This document shows positions 33,592-41,984 of a stretch of DNA of 50,049 nt, one piece after another (within the stretch, counting starts at the first letter, position 1; every line of letters begins with the position of its first letter). The notes beneath the pieces are model-generated. The model was not told the DNA's origin. It made no database searches and saw only the letters and a program-made list of their open reading frames with translations. Source of the DNA: Marivirga lumbricoides (GTDB lineage Bacteria; Bacteroidota; Bacteroidia; Cytophagales; Cyclobacteriaceae); contig NZ_BMEC01000021.1 in the NCBI RefSeq assembly GCF_014636295.1, positions 1 to 50,049 on the forward strand, in the 5' to 3' direction. A program made the position numbers and the translations under genes.

Positions 33592-34970
33592 TTACTTAAA
33601 TTTCCACCAGTCAAAATAAAATAAATCTTTTTCTCCTCTGAAGATAAAGTACAGACTATGAACTCCTTTAATCTTTCCGGTTACCGGTGATTTAAACGTA
33701 CTCCATATACCTTCTTCAGTTGTGGTATTTATCTCCACTGTGGCAATCACCGGCCCGTCAATTTTATCGGTTCGTATTTCAATCTTGCCGCCATAAAAGG
33801 GGAAACACTCACTTCCACCATTTCTGCACCATCTGCAAAATCAACTCCCTCCACTTTAATGTAATCACCATGATTGATGGCAGTAACAAATAAACGATCC
33901 GCGATTTTTTTACCCCTGTCCCAATCGAAATCACCTTCCCACTCTGTTTCAGACCGGGTTTTTACCCCTTCGCTCCAGGCCATGGTTTCGGCTTGAACTC
34001 GCATGAACGGATTCAAGGTTCCTACTTGTTCGGGCCCTTTCACCGACCAGTATTCCCGGTTCCGGATGGTACCGTCTGGATTGTATTGCATTTCATCCAT
34101 ATCAACCGACCTACGCTCGTAGAATTTGGGCGTTGTTTTTTTTAGCAGGTCGGAACTATGCCCGAATACATACGATTTTCCCTTGTATTCAATAATGCCC
34201 GGGTGATTGCCCCTGGTCTTTTCTGAGGCGTCCACAATCATGCCTTTGTATTCCCAGGGTCCAGTAGGGGAGTTGCTCATAGCATACCCAATGCCTTCGG
34301 GGCAACATGTGGAGGCATAGGCCATATAATAATGATTTTTACGTTTCCACACCCATGGTCCTTCCTGGTAATTATCGGGGGTGGTAGGTTCCTGCATAAT
34401 CTCGCCTGAATACGAGACCATATCCTCGTTCAGCTTTACGTAATATACTTTTGGGTTGCCCCAGTACATATAAGCCTGTCCGTCATCATCAATCAAGATG
34501 GTAGGGTCAATGTCGTGGTTACTGTTTTTAACAAGAGGTTTGCCAATAGGGTCTTTGAAAGGTCCGTAGGGACTATCGGCCACCAATACCCCAATACCAA
34601 CTCCTCCGGGCATCGGGCAATAAAGGTAAAATTTTCCATTACGCTCAATGCATTGCACTGCCCATGCCCCATTGTCATACGGTACCCAATCGAAATTATC
34701 TAATGATGCCACTATGCCGTGTTCAGTCCAGTTGACCATGTCTGTTGAAGAATAAAGTAACCAGTCCTTCATTTTGAAGCCCATTGCGTCATCTTCATCG
34801 TGGCTGGTGTAAAGGAATACGGTGTCATTATGTACCATAGGAGCTGGGTCAGCGGTGTATTTCGTCTGGATGATGGGAAGTTGCTGTGGCACTGTGTTTT
34901 GTGCATCGGCATAATAATCTATTGTCAGCGCCATCACGAAAATGATGGTTGCATAAATTTTTTTGTTCAT
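33592..34970 (-). pseudogene. GH43 glycosidase with CBM6, interrupted by a frameshift
   Basis: Secreted arabinan/xylan-type hydrolase. From a start at 34970 (MNKKIYATIIFVMALT, signal ending ADAQ) it has a five-blade GH43 domain, with acidic residues in YTADPAPM, NHDIDPTILID and YQEGPWVWK as base, pKa modulator and acid. A CBM6-like segment begins after MRVQAETMAW. The frame breaks at a run of four A beside four G (33795–33802) and stops at 33747. In the other frame the CBM6 continues without a break (YGGKIEIRTDKIDGPV to FYFDWWKFK) and stops at 33592. One extra base in the run would restore it. It may be a true mutation or a sequencing error; the catalytic domain is intact either way. Upstream Met codons at 34973 and 34997 are alternatives. 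Confidence 0.8.
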
Positions 34971-35060
34971 CATATTGTATTTTTTTATACTGTCCATTTG
35001 TGCTCATTTAATTCTTAAGACTTAATATGACTTCTCCGAATTCCAAGTCCTCCAGGTAAT

Positions 35061-35076
35061 AACACCCTTTTTTCGG
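35061..35076. terminator. Short hairpin in the region upstream of the GH43 gene
   Basis: CACCC and GGGTG arms around TTTTTTC. It may end transcription from the minus-strand DUF4288 gene at 35191, lying about 115 bp past its stop. The T-tract is inside the loop, so support is weak. Confidence 0.3.
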
Positions 35077-35190
35077 GTGAGTCAACGTTGCTACAGCGAT
35101 AAGTGTAATTACTGTAAAGAAGCAGTCTTGAATTATGGCTAGTTAAACCGAGTTGTAGCTCATTTTATTCTGTTTTTCTTGTAACATTAA

Positions 35191-35580
35191 TCATCGATAA
35201 AGTAACATGTGTTTCTTTGAATTGTCAATTCTGAAATTATCCTCAATATATTTTTTAGGACTAGTCAATGTATCTGTTTCTATGATATTTGAATAAACCT
35301 CCATCCCATTTTCTAACTCACTTTCACTTATTGAATAACAGTCAACTGAATCAATAAATTTAATTAAAACAGTCTGCCCGTAAATATTCACATAAGTATC
35401 CTCCGCCTCTCTTGCCTTCTTTTTAGCTACTTCATAAGCATCATCAAACGAATCAGCTGTCACAAGCATTATACTTTCTTCAAATGCTTGATAATTCTTC
35501 TTATAATTTGAATCAACAAGTGAATTATCAGGTGCACCTTCAATACTAAACTGAAAGACATTTTTTATTCCGTAAAGCAT
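35191..35580 (-). CDS. DUF4288-like cytosolic protein
   Basis: 129 aa without signal or membrane segment. The order EESIMLVTADSFDDAYEVAKKKAREAE, then NIYGQTVLIKFIDSVDCYSI and EVYSNIIE, matches the DUF4288 pattern as I recall it. This is a small alpha/beta domain found in many bacteria with no known role, sometimes near toxin or immunity genes. It stands alone; an R1 copy and the serine hydrolase gene lie upstream of it on the right. Family call is from memory and moderate. Confidence 0.6.
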   Translation of the reverse strand: MLYGIKNVFQFSIEGAPDNSLVDSNYKKNYQAFEESIMLVTADSFDDAYEVAKKKAREAEDTYVNIYGQTVLIKFIDSVDCYSISESELENGMEVYSNIIETDTLTSPKKYIEDNFRIDNSKKHMLLYR

Positions 35581-35638
35581 AATTGATTTTTAATGGGCTA
35601 CATCCGAATAAAATAACCATAGTATGTTTTATTCCACT

Positions 35639-35800
35639 TATATTTTATTCTCTGAACATACTCCCTTCTTTCATAAAATCCTAATTTTTTACTATTGAGG
35701 ATTTTCAATGTATTGAGAGAGTTTGCGCTTGAATTGAAGATATTTTGCATTATAAATGCACAGCTCAATCTTTCTTAATCAATCGAGGAGGGGAGGAATT
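35639..35800 (+). repeat. R1 dispersed repeat, copy 5 (best full-length copy)
   Basis: Shows every part: TTCTCTGAACATACTCCCTT, AATCCTAATTTTTTACT, GAGAGTTTGCGCTTGAATTG, core TGCATTATAAATGCA, GCTC, and a hairpin ending ATCGAGGAGGGGAGG. It ends 24 bp from the stop of the minus-strand serine hydrolase. Confidence 0.85.
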
Positions 35801-35823
35801 GCTTTTATGATTGGTGAGTGTTC

Positions 35824-36876
35824 TTATAACTTTTCCCGGAAGCCACCATTAGGTGTTTGCTTTTTTATTAAATTCATCAACTCTGTATGAGTTTTAAATG
35901 TCATCTTAAAATCATCTAAATTTGCGCCCACATTTTCCAGTATAATTAAATTCAGATCAGTTTGCGGGTAGTAATAATTTGCGGTTGGAAAACCCGGCAC
36001 ATAACCAAAAGCTCCTATTTGAATTTGTTGTTCACCATCTTTAAATAGTAGTCCATATCCATATTCAATTTTATCGAATATAGGGTGTATTCTGGTTTCA
36101 TATCGAGTTTCCATTAGTTTTAAAGTGCGTGGCTTAACTAATTTTCCGGAATATAATAGATTGTTCCATTTTAATAAGTCCTCTGCATTTGAGATAAAAC
36201 CACCAGCTGCAACATATTTAACAGGATTACCAGCTGCAATTATTAGCTCTCCTGTTTCATCTTCTTCATATCCATTTACTAAATGTAAATACTTTTTATT
36301 ATCAGGGTGGTAAGTATTTTTTAATTGATATTGTGTGAACAAATCAGTAGATATATTTTTAAAGGATTCGTTTTTTATTTTTTCAAGTATTTGTGCTAGT
36401 ATTCCAAATCCTATTTGAGAGTAGTGAAATTTTGTCCCGACTTCAAATTCCAATGGTTCATCTATTTCAACAATTCCATGAGTATGGCTTAATAAATGAT
36501 GTATTGTGACTTCTTTAGCCCAATCTTGTTTTATTTCAGGAAGATATTTATGTATTTGGTCAGACAAGTTAATATTTCCTTTTTCATATTCTCTCAAAAC
36601 CAATACGGTAGTTATTTGTTTACTTATTGAGCCAATGTAAAATTGATCAGATACATTTAGTTTTGTTAAGTTTTTTATGTCGGAATAGCCGAGTGCTTTT
36701 TTGTATTTAACAACTGAATCTTTGGCAATAAGAATTACTCCGTTGAAATCAGTATATTTTGCAATTGAGTCAACCTGATTTGATATGCTATTGGTAATTT
36801 GCTCATCTGTTTTTTTTGAAGTTTTACAAGATCCTATTAGTATAAGTAATATAAGTCCGAAAATAGTTAATTTCAT
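35824..36876 (-). CDS. Beta-lactamase-family serine hydrolase, lipoprotein
   Basis: 350-aa lipoprotein. The start at 36876 gives MKLTIFGLILLILIGSC with the lipobox; the open frame upstream to 36966 adds no recognisable signal. The domain is of the class C beta-lactamase/PBP4* type. It has a nucleophile motif SxxK as SISK in FYIGSISKQITTVLVL, a Tyr motif YSQ in FHYSQIGFGILA (Gln replaces the usual Asn), and HHLLSHTHGI typical of the family. The late GAFGYVPGF may stand for the third motif. Such enzymes act as peptidases or esterases on D-amino acid peptides or acyl esters; true resistance activity is unlikely. R1 copy 5 lies beyond its stop. Confidence 0.8.
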   Translation of the reverse strand: MKLTIFGLILLILIGSCKTSKKTDEQITNSISNQVDSIAKYTDFNGVILIAKDSVVKYKKALGYSDIKNLTKLNVSDQFYIGSISKQITTVLVLREYEKGNINLSDQIHKYLPEIKQDWAKEVTIHHLLSHTHGIVEIDEPLEFEVGTKFHYSQIGFGILAQILEKIKNESFKNISTDLFTQYQLKNTYHPDNKKYLHLVNGYEEDETGELIIAAGNPVKYVAAGGFISNAEDLLKWNNLLYSGKLVKPRTLKLMETRYETRIHPIFDKIEYGYGLLFKDGEQQIQIGAFGYVPGFPTANYYYPQTDLNLIILENVGANLDDFKMTFKTHTELMNLIKKQTPNGGFREKL

Positions 36877-37030
36877 GCATTTAATTTGGTTTCGATAAAT
36901 GATGCTAACTTTCAAATATAAACGTAGTGCGAGGTTGTGGAGCAACCCATTGTCAGTCGGCCGCAAAGCATCTTAGTAGAGAGAATGCTCAATTTTAGCT
37001 TGCTCGCATTACGCTTGTACGAAAAGTATT

Positions 37031-37513
37031 CTATTTTTTTTCCCTAAGATATAAAATCTCATAATTATCCTTGGTGTTAGTTGAATATCCATATAGGATT
37101 AATGTGTCTTCAGAAATAGATAATTTTTCACATCTTTTATTTTCAGGTAAGATTAAAATAATATCATTTGCTTCTAAATCCTTGATGTTACTATTATCAA
37201 ATTGACAATTTTTTGAAAGTTCAAATGGCTCAAATTCTGGTGCATTAGGAATACCTTCTTCTATAAACTTAACAGTTGAATTTACAAATTCAGCTGTTCG
37301 ATAGGGATATGCACTTTCTTTCCATTCTCCTTGTAATTGTTCAATTATTTCAACCTTATTTAAGGTAGGAGCTTCTTCCTTAGTTTCATTTTTTTGCTCT
37401 TCAATGATTTCATTCTCATTGGAATTTGACAAATCATTTTCTTTATTCTGATTCTTACATGAAAAAATAAAAAATGTAATGAGTAGGAAAAAGTAGTTTG
37501 TTTTATTGTTCAT
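37031..37513 (-). CDS. Hypothetical lipoprotein with acidic linker
   Basis: 160 aa. Signal with lipobox FFIFSC (Cys19), then a long Asn/Glu-rich linker (about 20–52). A small domain follows starting VEIIEQLQGEWKESAYPYRT, with further beta strands NDIILILPENKRC and DTLILYGYSTNTKDNYEILY. The LQGEW…start and strand pattern resemble lipocalin-like or META-like stress lipoproteins of this phylum, but the match is too weak for a name. It probably faces the periplasm. It lies alone, 64 bp from the region upstream of the serine hydrolase. Confidence 0.6.
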   Translation of the reverse strand: MNNKTNYFFLLITFFIFSCKNQNKENDLSNSNENEIIEEQKNETKEEAPTLNKVEIIEQLQGEWKESAYPYRTAEFVNSTVKFIEEGIPNAPEFEPFELSKNCQFDNSNIKDLEANDIILILPENKRCEKLSISEDTLILYGYSTNTKDNYEILYLREKK

Positions 37514-37626
37514 AATGATAAGTTAAAGCAAAATATTCATTTCAATATATGGATTTTATTGTTGTACAAAGTTGATGTTTAGCATGTAGGCAGTTATGAT
37601 TTCATATACAGTAGTAGGTACTTTTT

Positions 37627-38286
37627 TTATTTTCCAAATAATTTGTTCCAGAAACTTTTCTTTATTGGTTGATGAGTTTCGATTTTTTCTTTCTTAGATA
37701 AAGAAGAATCTTTTTTTTGTTCTTCTTTTATAACAATATCATTGTTAGTAGAAGAATTACTGACCATTTCTAAGAAGAAAACACCTTCTTGGTTCATTCC
37801 TAATGGAAATGAGGTCCTTTCAATCCAATTATTAGATTGTAATTCCGATACAGGAGCAGAGGAAATACTTTCTTTGAAAATTTCTTTTGCTCTTTCAATT
37901 ACCTGGTCTTCAATATTGATTTTGGATTTAGAAAAAATAGGAACACCTTCTTCTGGTATATTTAAAAGTAAAATTTGAGTTTTTCCATTTTCTTTTTGAA
38001 TATCTAAAATCTTGAAGAACGAATTAGACTGTAACATTATGTGTCCAAATTCAGGATTAGGGCTTAACATTGAGACATCTTTTCCATTGGATGAAGCTAC
38101 TAAATACCTACAGTTTTTAGCCATTCCACCAATTCTATGACTAACATCTGTAAAACCTCTTTCCATTATAATTTGGTCTTTTTCATATTTGGATATTAGA
38201 TTCTCATCTAATGCTAAATCTCGACAAAAAATTGCCAAGCCACTAAAAGTGGAATTCATTATTGATTGTATTTCTTCGTTTGTCAT
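37627..38286 (-). CDS. Hypothetical cytosolic protein
   Basis: 219 aa, no signal. The N-terminal part (1–170) is a mixed alpha/beta domain with no family I recognise; it contains FTDVSHRIGGMAKNCRYLVA and FGHIMLQSNSFFKILDIQ. A charged low-complexity linker (about 182–205) leads to an end KKSFWNKLFGK, an amphipathic basic-aromatic tail of the kind used for membrane or protein docking. It is a single gene between two intergenic regions; R1 copy 6 lies upstream of it. Confidence 0.55.
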   Translation of the reverse strand: MTNEEIQSIMNSTFSGLAIFCRDLALDENLISKYEKDQIIMERGFTDVSHRIGGMAKNCRYLVASSNGKDVSMLSPNPEFGHIMLQSNSFFKILDIQKENGKTQILLLNIPEEGVPIFSKSKINIEDQVIERAKEIFKESISSAPVSELQSNNWIERTSFPLGMNQEGVFFLEMVSNSSTNNDIVIKEEQKKDSSLSKKEKIETHQPIKKSFWNKLFGK

Positions 38287-38329
38287 CTTATAAGCTACCC
38301 TTAAAACCGAACTGTTTAAAAGTATAAAA

Positions 38330-38452
38330 ATAATTGCTAATTTTTTACTGTAGAGGCTTGTAAACTTATTGAGTGAGTTTGCGCTTGCAATTTAAAGTTA
38401 TTGAGCATTATAAATGCATTGCTCATTCTTTCTTGATCAATCGAGGACAGGA
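38330..38452 (+). repeat. R1 dispersed repeat, copy 6
   Basis: TTTTTTACTGTAGAGGCTTG, GAGTGAGTTTGCGCTTGCAA, core GAGCATTATAAATGC, GCTC, and hairpin TTCTTGATCAATCGAGGA. It lies 70 bp beyond the stop of the minus-strand gene at 38522. Confidence 0.8.
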
Positions 38453-38521
38453 TTTGATAGTATAAGTTTTATGTTATAAATATCCTCTGAAAAGCTTAGC
38501 TACCCGTAAGAATCACTTTAA

Positions 38522-39766
38522 TCAATTTCCAACTTTGTTAGCAGTTTTATAGAAATGTACCAGTCTCTTTCGAAAAAGGAGTAACCATATCAGTAGGCAA
38601 AATAAAAGTGAATATAAATGGAATGAAAAGTACCAAGAACCTTTGTTATGTTTAACGTTTTGATAGTAGTTGAGCATTGTTGCTCTTCCCCATGCAATGA
38701 AGGCATCAGCCATTGGTAATATGCCAAATAGATATTTTTTCTGGTCATTTCTAACCTTATCAAAACCGAAGGCATGTATAGTTTTGTATTGTTGCTCGGC
38801 TAAATTAGCCTCTCCGTACATGGCTAAAGTACCAATCATAACAATAGTGCCTGAAAAGCCCACTCCAAAAATTACCGGCCCGGAATCGATGTCTCCTAGC
38901 CCGAATTCTCCAACAGGATACTCTCTCATAGATGGAAGCCCAAAAGTTGTTTCAATAAAAAGAGAATCTGCTATTTTAAACTGATCCTCAGCAAAACCAT
39001 AATCTATCTCTCCTAACATTCTAAGAATTAACCCAATAGAACAACCTCTGGCGCCTTCAATAGTATGTGCAGATTGAAAATCAACTTTGTGAGGTATCAA
39101 ACCGGTTTTTGTATCCAGATTATTTTTGACTTCCGTAAGCCATCTCTTTATAAGAGGTGCGTATGTTTCATCAAACACTTTTTGATAATGACTTAAAGAA
39201 GCCATAGCTACAAACATATCAGCTGGCCAGGAATGGCCAGCATATGACTGAAGATAAGGTGTTTTTGATTCTTCCAGTGCAGTTGCAATTAAATTTGATT
39301 GTGTTTTATATTGAGCCAGATATTTTTCTTTATTCTCAAATGATGTTTTGAGGAGGAGTATTTTTGACAACAAGTAGTTTCGCCATCCATCATAAAAGAT
39401 TCCATTTTCAGGGTTTAGGTAATTAGGAAAAGTTAATCTGGTTTTATCTGAATCTATGCTATTGTACGCAAATAAAGCTTCATTTAGAGCCTTATTAGTT
39501 AACTTGGTATTACCAGGTGAGGCTAAAGCTAATTCGCACCATGAAAGTCCATACAATGCATTGATAAAAACATTTCCTTCCGGAAAGATTTGTTGCATTC
39601 TACCTGCAAGATCATGGCTTTTTAACTCGTCTTCCAGGAAGTTTAGCTGCAGCACTATGTCGTTTTCAACTTCTTGCTTTGAATAGTTTTCTGAATGTAA
39701 TTTCAGATTAATCCTAAGAATTATTAGCGTAATAAATGCAATTAAAATGAACTTGAAGTATTTCAT
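38522..39766 (-). CDS. Membrane-anchored protein, possibly an alpha/alpha-toroid fold
   Basis: 414 aa with a hydrophobic segment at each end (about 5–20 and 378–400). The large middle domain is rich in paired helices, including NALYGLSWCELAL, QSYAGHSWPADMFVAMASL and GARGCSIGLILRMLGEIDYG. This pattern suggests an (alpha/alpha) barrel like those of some glycan-processing enzymes or of linalool dehydratase-like proteins. Conserved-looking acidic and His residues in YAGHSWPADM could be catalytic. Fold and function are inference from pattern only. The domain would lie outside the inner membrane if the N-terminal segment is an anchor. R1 copy 6 is at its 3' end. Confidence 0.55.
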   Translation of the reverse strand: MKYFKFILIAFITLIILRINLKLHSENYSKQEVENDIVLQLNFLEDELKSHDLAGRMQQIFPEGNVFINALYGLSWCELALASPGNTKLTNKALNEALFAYNSIDSDKTRLTFPNYLNPENGIFYDGWRNYLLSKILLLKTSFENKEKYLAQYKTQSNLIATALEESKTPYLQSYAGHSWPADMFVAMASLSHYQKVFDETYAPLIKRWLTEVKNNLDTKTGLIPHKVDFQSAHTIEGARGCSIGLILRMLGEIDYGFAEDQFKIADSLFIETTFGLPSMREYPVGEFGLGDIDSGPVIFGVGFSGTIVMIGTLAMYGEANLAEQQYKTIHAFGFDKVRNDQKKYLFGILPMADAFIAWGRATMLNYYQNVKHNKGSWYFSFHLYSLLFCLLIWLLLFRKRLVHFYKTANKVGN

Positions 39767-39964
39767 TTTTAAAGGTTAAGTTCCTGTAATTTGATTCAAA
39801 TCGTTTATAACACACTTGCAATTTAACAGCCTTAATGATATTTTAATGAGGAGTTTAGGTTTTATCATACTTTATAATCTTTCGCTCATTAGCATAAAAG
39901 GTATCATAAAACCCTTATATGGAGAGGTTCAATATTTAAGAGGTATTACATGAACACTGATTAC

Positions 39965-40046
39965 AGCACATTGTGAATTATAAATGTACCACTTTTTCCT
40001 CCCCGATGCCCATTGGGATGCCTTTGGTACAAGCGAGGAGGAGAGA
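39965..40046 (+). repeat. R1 dispersed repeat, copy 7, with extra mini-hairpin
   Basis: Core TTGTGAATTATAAATG, then TCCTCCCCGA … AAGCGAGGAGGAG. Between the hairpin arms sits an additional small palindrome, GATGCCCATTGGGATGCC, as if a mini-hairpin had inserted into the loop. It ends 10 bp from the stop of the minus-strand acyltransferase gene. Confidence 0.7.
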
Positions 40047-40055
40047 GATTGATTT

Positions 40056-41174
40056 TCATAAAAGCTTTTCTGGTAATGGGGTTTCTAATTCTTCATTTGT
40101 AGCGATTGCTATCTTAACTTTTGCTGTTTTTGCTTTCAGCCCAAACAATGGCCGAACCCATACAATTCTCCTTATCAGGAACTCATAACTGAGGAAGCAG
40201 CCTGCAAAAGTGAATACAATCACTGCTATTAATTTTACTACAGGGTGAATTCCCAAAGGAAAGAAAAGCCAGGAAGCCAGATACAAAAAGAACATGTGGA
40301 TGATGTAAATGGGATAAGCAGCACTGCTTAAATACGCTAATGCCTTGCTGGGCCGATTGAGGTATTTGTACCCAAAGCCAAAAATGGCATAGATCCACAA
40401 ATTAGATTCTACCGGGATTAAGTAAGCAGACAAATCAACTGTAACCTGCTGCATGCGCAAGATATATAAAGCAAAAGCAACCACTAAAAACGACCATCTG
40501 CATCGGCTTACATTGTGCCAAAAGGAGGTACCGAAATAAACGCAGAAGAAACCAGTCAGAAAGGCAACCATTCCTATCCAAAATCCATGAGGCGTCATCG
40601 CGTAAAGCTCAAAATTTTCAGGTTGCACTATTTTAGCCTCTGCTATAAAAGGAATCATCAGTACCAGCAGAGCAATCGGGTTGCCCATTAACCTGTGGAA
40701 CGCTGCATAAATTTCACCCTGCTGTCTACTTTTTAGGTAGAAAAACAAAGGAGTGAAAATGGGTACATAAATAAAGATGTTAGCCAAAAACCACAGATGG
40801 GCAGGATTTACCATATACGATAAATCCTGATTGTAATATGATTGCCATAAGTAGATGTGCAAAGGAACTATCACCAATATCCCAAAAATGAAGGGAAGGA
40901 GAATCCGCTTTGTCCGTTCCAGCAGAAGTGCTTTCCAACTTCGCCTCTGAATAGCGAAATAAACACCCATTCCGGAAACAAAAAATAAAAGAGGAATTCT
41001 CCATACATTCAGCATGGACATAGGAGCCCAGATGCCTTCCAGTGCCTCATTATTCTGGATGAACCCAATGAACACACCCCATGGTTGAAAGCCAATTGCT
41101 ATATGGTAAATTAACAATAAACCTATAGCAATCACTCTTAACCAATCAATATCGTACCTTCTATCAATTAGCAT
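40056..41174 (-). CDS. Acyltransferase-3-family membrane protein
   Basis: 372-aa inner membrane protein with about ten segments. The N-terminus RRYDIDWLRVIAIGLLLIYH includes the conserved Arg and His of the acyltransferase-3 family. PLLFFVSGMGVYFAIQRRSW and AHLWFLANIFIYVP also fit. Members transfer acetyl or other acyl groups to sugars of exported glycans. Its start is only 10 bp after the stop of the ankyrin lipoprotein gene on the same strand, so the pair forms an operon. The divergent HTH–TPR gene likely controls it. The acceptor is unknown. Confidence 0.82.
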   Translation of the reverse strand: MLIDRRYDIDWLRVIAIGLLLIYHIAIGFQPWGVFIGFIQNNEALEGIWAPMSMLNVWRIPLLFFVSGMGVYFAIQRRSWKALLLERTKRILLPFIFGILVIVPLHIYLWQSYYNQDLSYMVNPAHLWFLANIFIYVPIFTPLFFYLKSRQQGEIYAAFHRLMGNPIALLVLMIPFIAEAKIVQPENFELYAMTPHGFWIGMVAFLTGFFCVYFGTSFWHNVSRCRWSFLVVAFALYILRMQQVTVDLSAYLIPVESNLWIYAIFGFGYKYLNRPSKALAYLSSAAYPIYIIHMFFLYLASWLFFPLGIHPVVKLIAVIVFTFAGCFLSYEFLIRRIVWVRPLFGLKAKTAKVKIAIATNEELETPLPEKLL

Positions 41175-41184
41175 AGCGCAGTAA

Positions 41185-41772
41185 TTATTGTTGATTTTTA
41201 ATTAATTCAGCGATCACCTTCCTGTTTGCCTGCAATTGCTCATAGTCTAATTTCAAGCCTAAAGGGCCAAGACTTTTGCTGATCTGGTCATACATGGGCT
41301 TTAGTGCTTCAAAAGGAGCGGATACGGATTCAAGAGCCGTGGCATCGTAAGAGTTCTTTATTGCAAGCTTTGCATTTTTCGCCAGCAGAGCCTTTACAAT
41401 TTCTACTCTGCCAAAGAAGGCTGCTGTGTGTAAAGGAGTAGAGCCATCCGCACTGGTGGCATTAATGTCGGCTCCACCTTCTATTAATAATATGGCTGCA
41501 TCTGTCTTCCCGAAAGTGGCTGCAATATGCAAAGGCGTTGAGCCATAATCATCTTTTTCATTCAGGTCGGATTTTGCCGCAATATGTTGTTTGATGGCAT
41601 CTGTATTGCCGAAAAATGCGGCTTCCTGAATAGAGACTTTTGGCTTTTCTGCCACCACTTTAGATTCAGTTCCCTCTTGCTTTGCTTGCTGACAAGCCAC
41701 TGTTGAAGCCAGCGCTAATATTAGTATTAAAGAGCTAAAAAATTTCCCTGTTTTTAAATAAGTTGTTTGCAT
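41185..41772 (-). CDS. Ankyrin-repeat lipoprotein
   Basis: 195 aa from the start at 41772 (MQTTYLKTGKFFSSLILILA), with lipobox STVAC; an upstream in-frame ATG at 41838 would put the signal too deep. Ankyrin units are clear at about 65–150: DDYGSTPLHIAATFGKTDAA, then SADGSTPLHTAAFFGRVEIV. They are flanked by weaker units including IQEAAFFGNTDAIKQHI. Such repeats bind proteins; with a lipid anchor it would act in the periplasm or on the outer membrane. It is followed within 10 bp by the acyltransferase gene and may be its partner. Confidence 0.8.
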   Translation of the reverse strand: MQTTYLKTGKFFSSLILILALASTVACQQAKQEGTESKVVAEKPKVSIQEAAFFGNTDAIKQHIAAKSDLNEKDDYGSTPLHIAATFGKTDAAILLIEGGADINATSADGSTPLHTAAFFGRVEIVKALLAKNAKLAIKNSYDATALESVSAPFEALKPMYDQISKSLGPLGLKLDYEQLQANRKVIAELIKNQQ

Positions 41773-41868
41773 GATTTTGTTTTTTATTGTTAGATTTTTT
41801 TGATTTTTACAAAGGTCTGCACAATACCGCAGGCGCACTTAACAGGCATGCTGAATTGAATATAAACC

Positions 41869-41922
41869 ATGCATTTTGTGTAACAATTATGCATTTGTGC
41901 TATAAACTATGATGCAAAAGCC
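41869..41922. promoter_or_regulatory. Direct-repeat candidate operator between divergent genes
   Basis: ATGCATTTTGTG at 41869–41880 and ATGCATTTGTG at 41889–41899 lie 20 bp apart. A partly inverted third element, ATGATGCAAAAG, lies at about 41909–41920. The 20-bp period is typical for AraC-type binding. The site sits between the ankyrin/acyltransferase operon and the HTH–TPR gene. Confidence 0.5.
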
Positions 41923-41984
41923 TCAAAATAAGCTTTGTAAATGGGGTTTTAATTACCGATTATTGTATTTCCTCAATTGATGAA

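Noticed and set aside
35824-36876. True beta-lactamase giving drug resistance
   Set aside because: The Tyr motif is YSQ not YAN or YSN and the family is broad; an esterase or peptidase is more likely.
27823-40055. R1 repeats as a CRISPR array
   Set aside because: Copies are kilobases apart, differ in length, and lie beside genes rather than alternating with unique spacers.
28155-40055. A complete integron
   Set aside because: No integrase gene is present and the R1 repeats do not show the paired core sites; only a weak attC-like possibility is kept as a finding.
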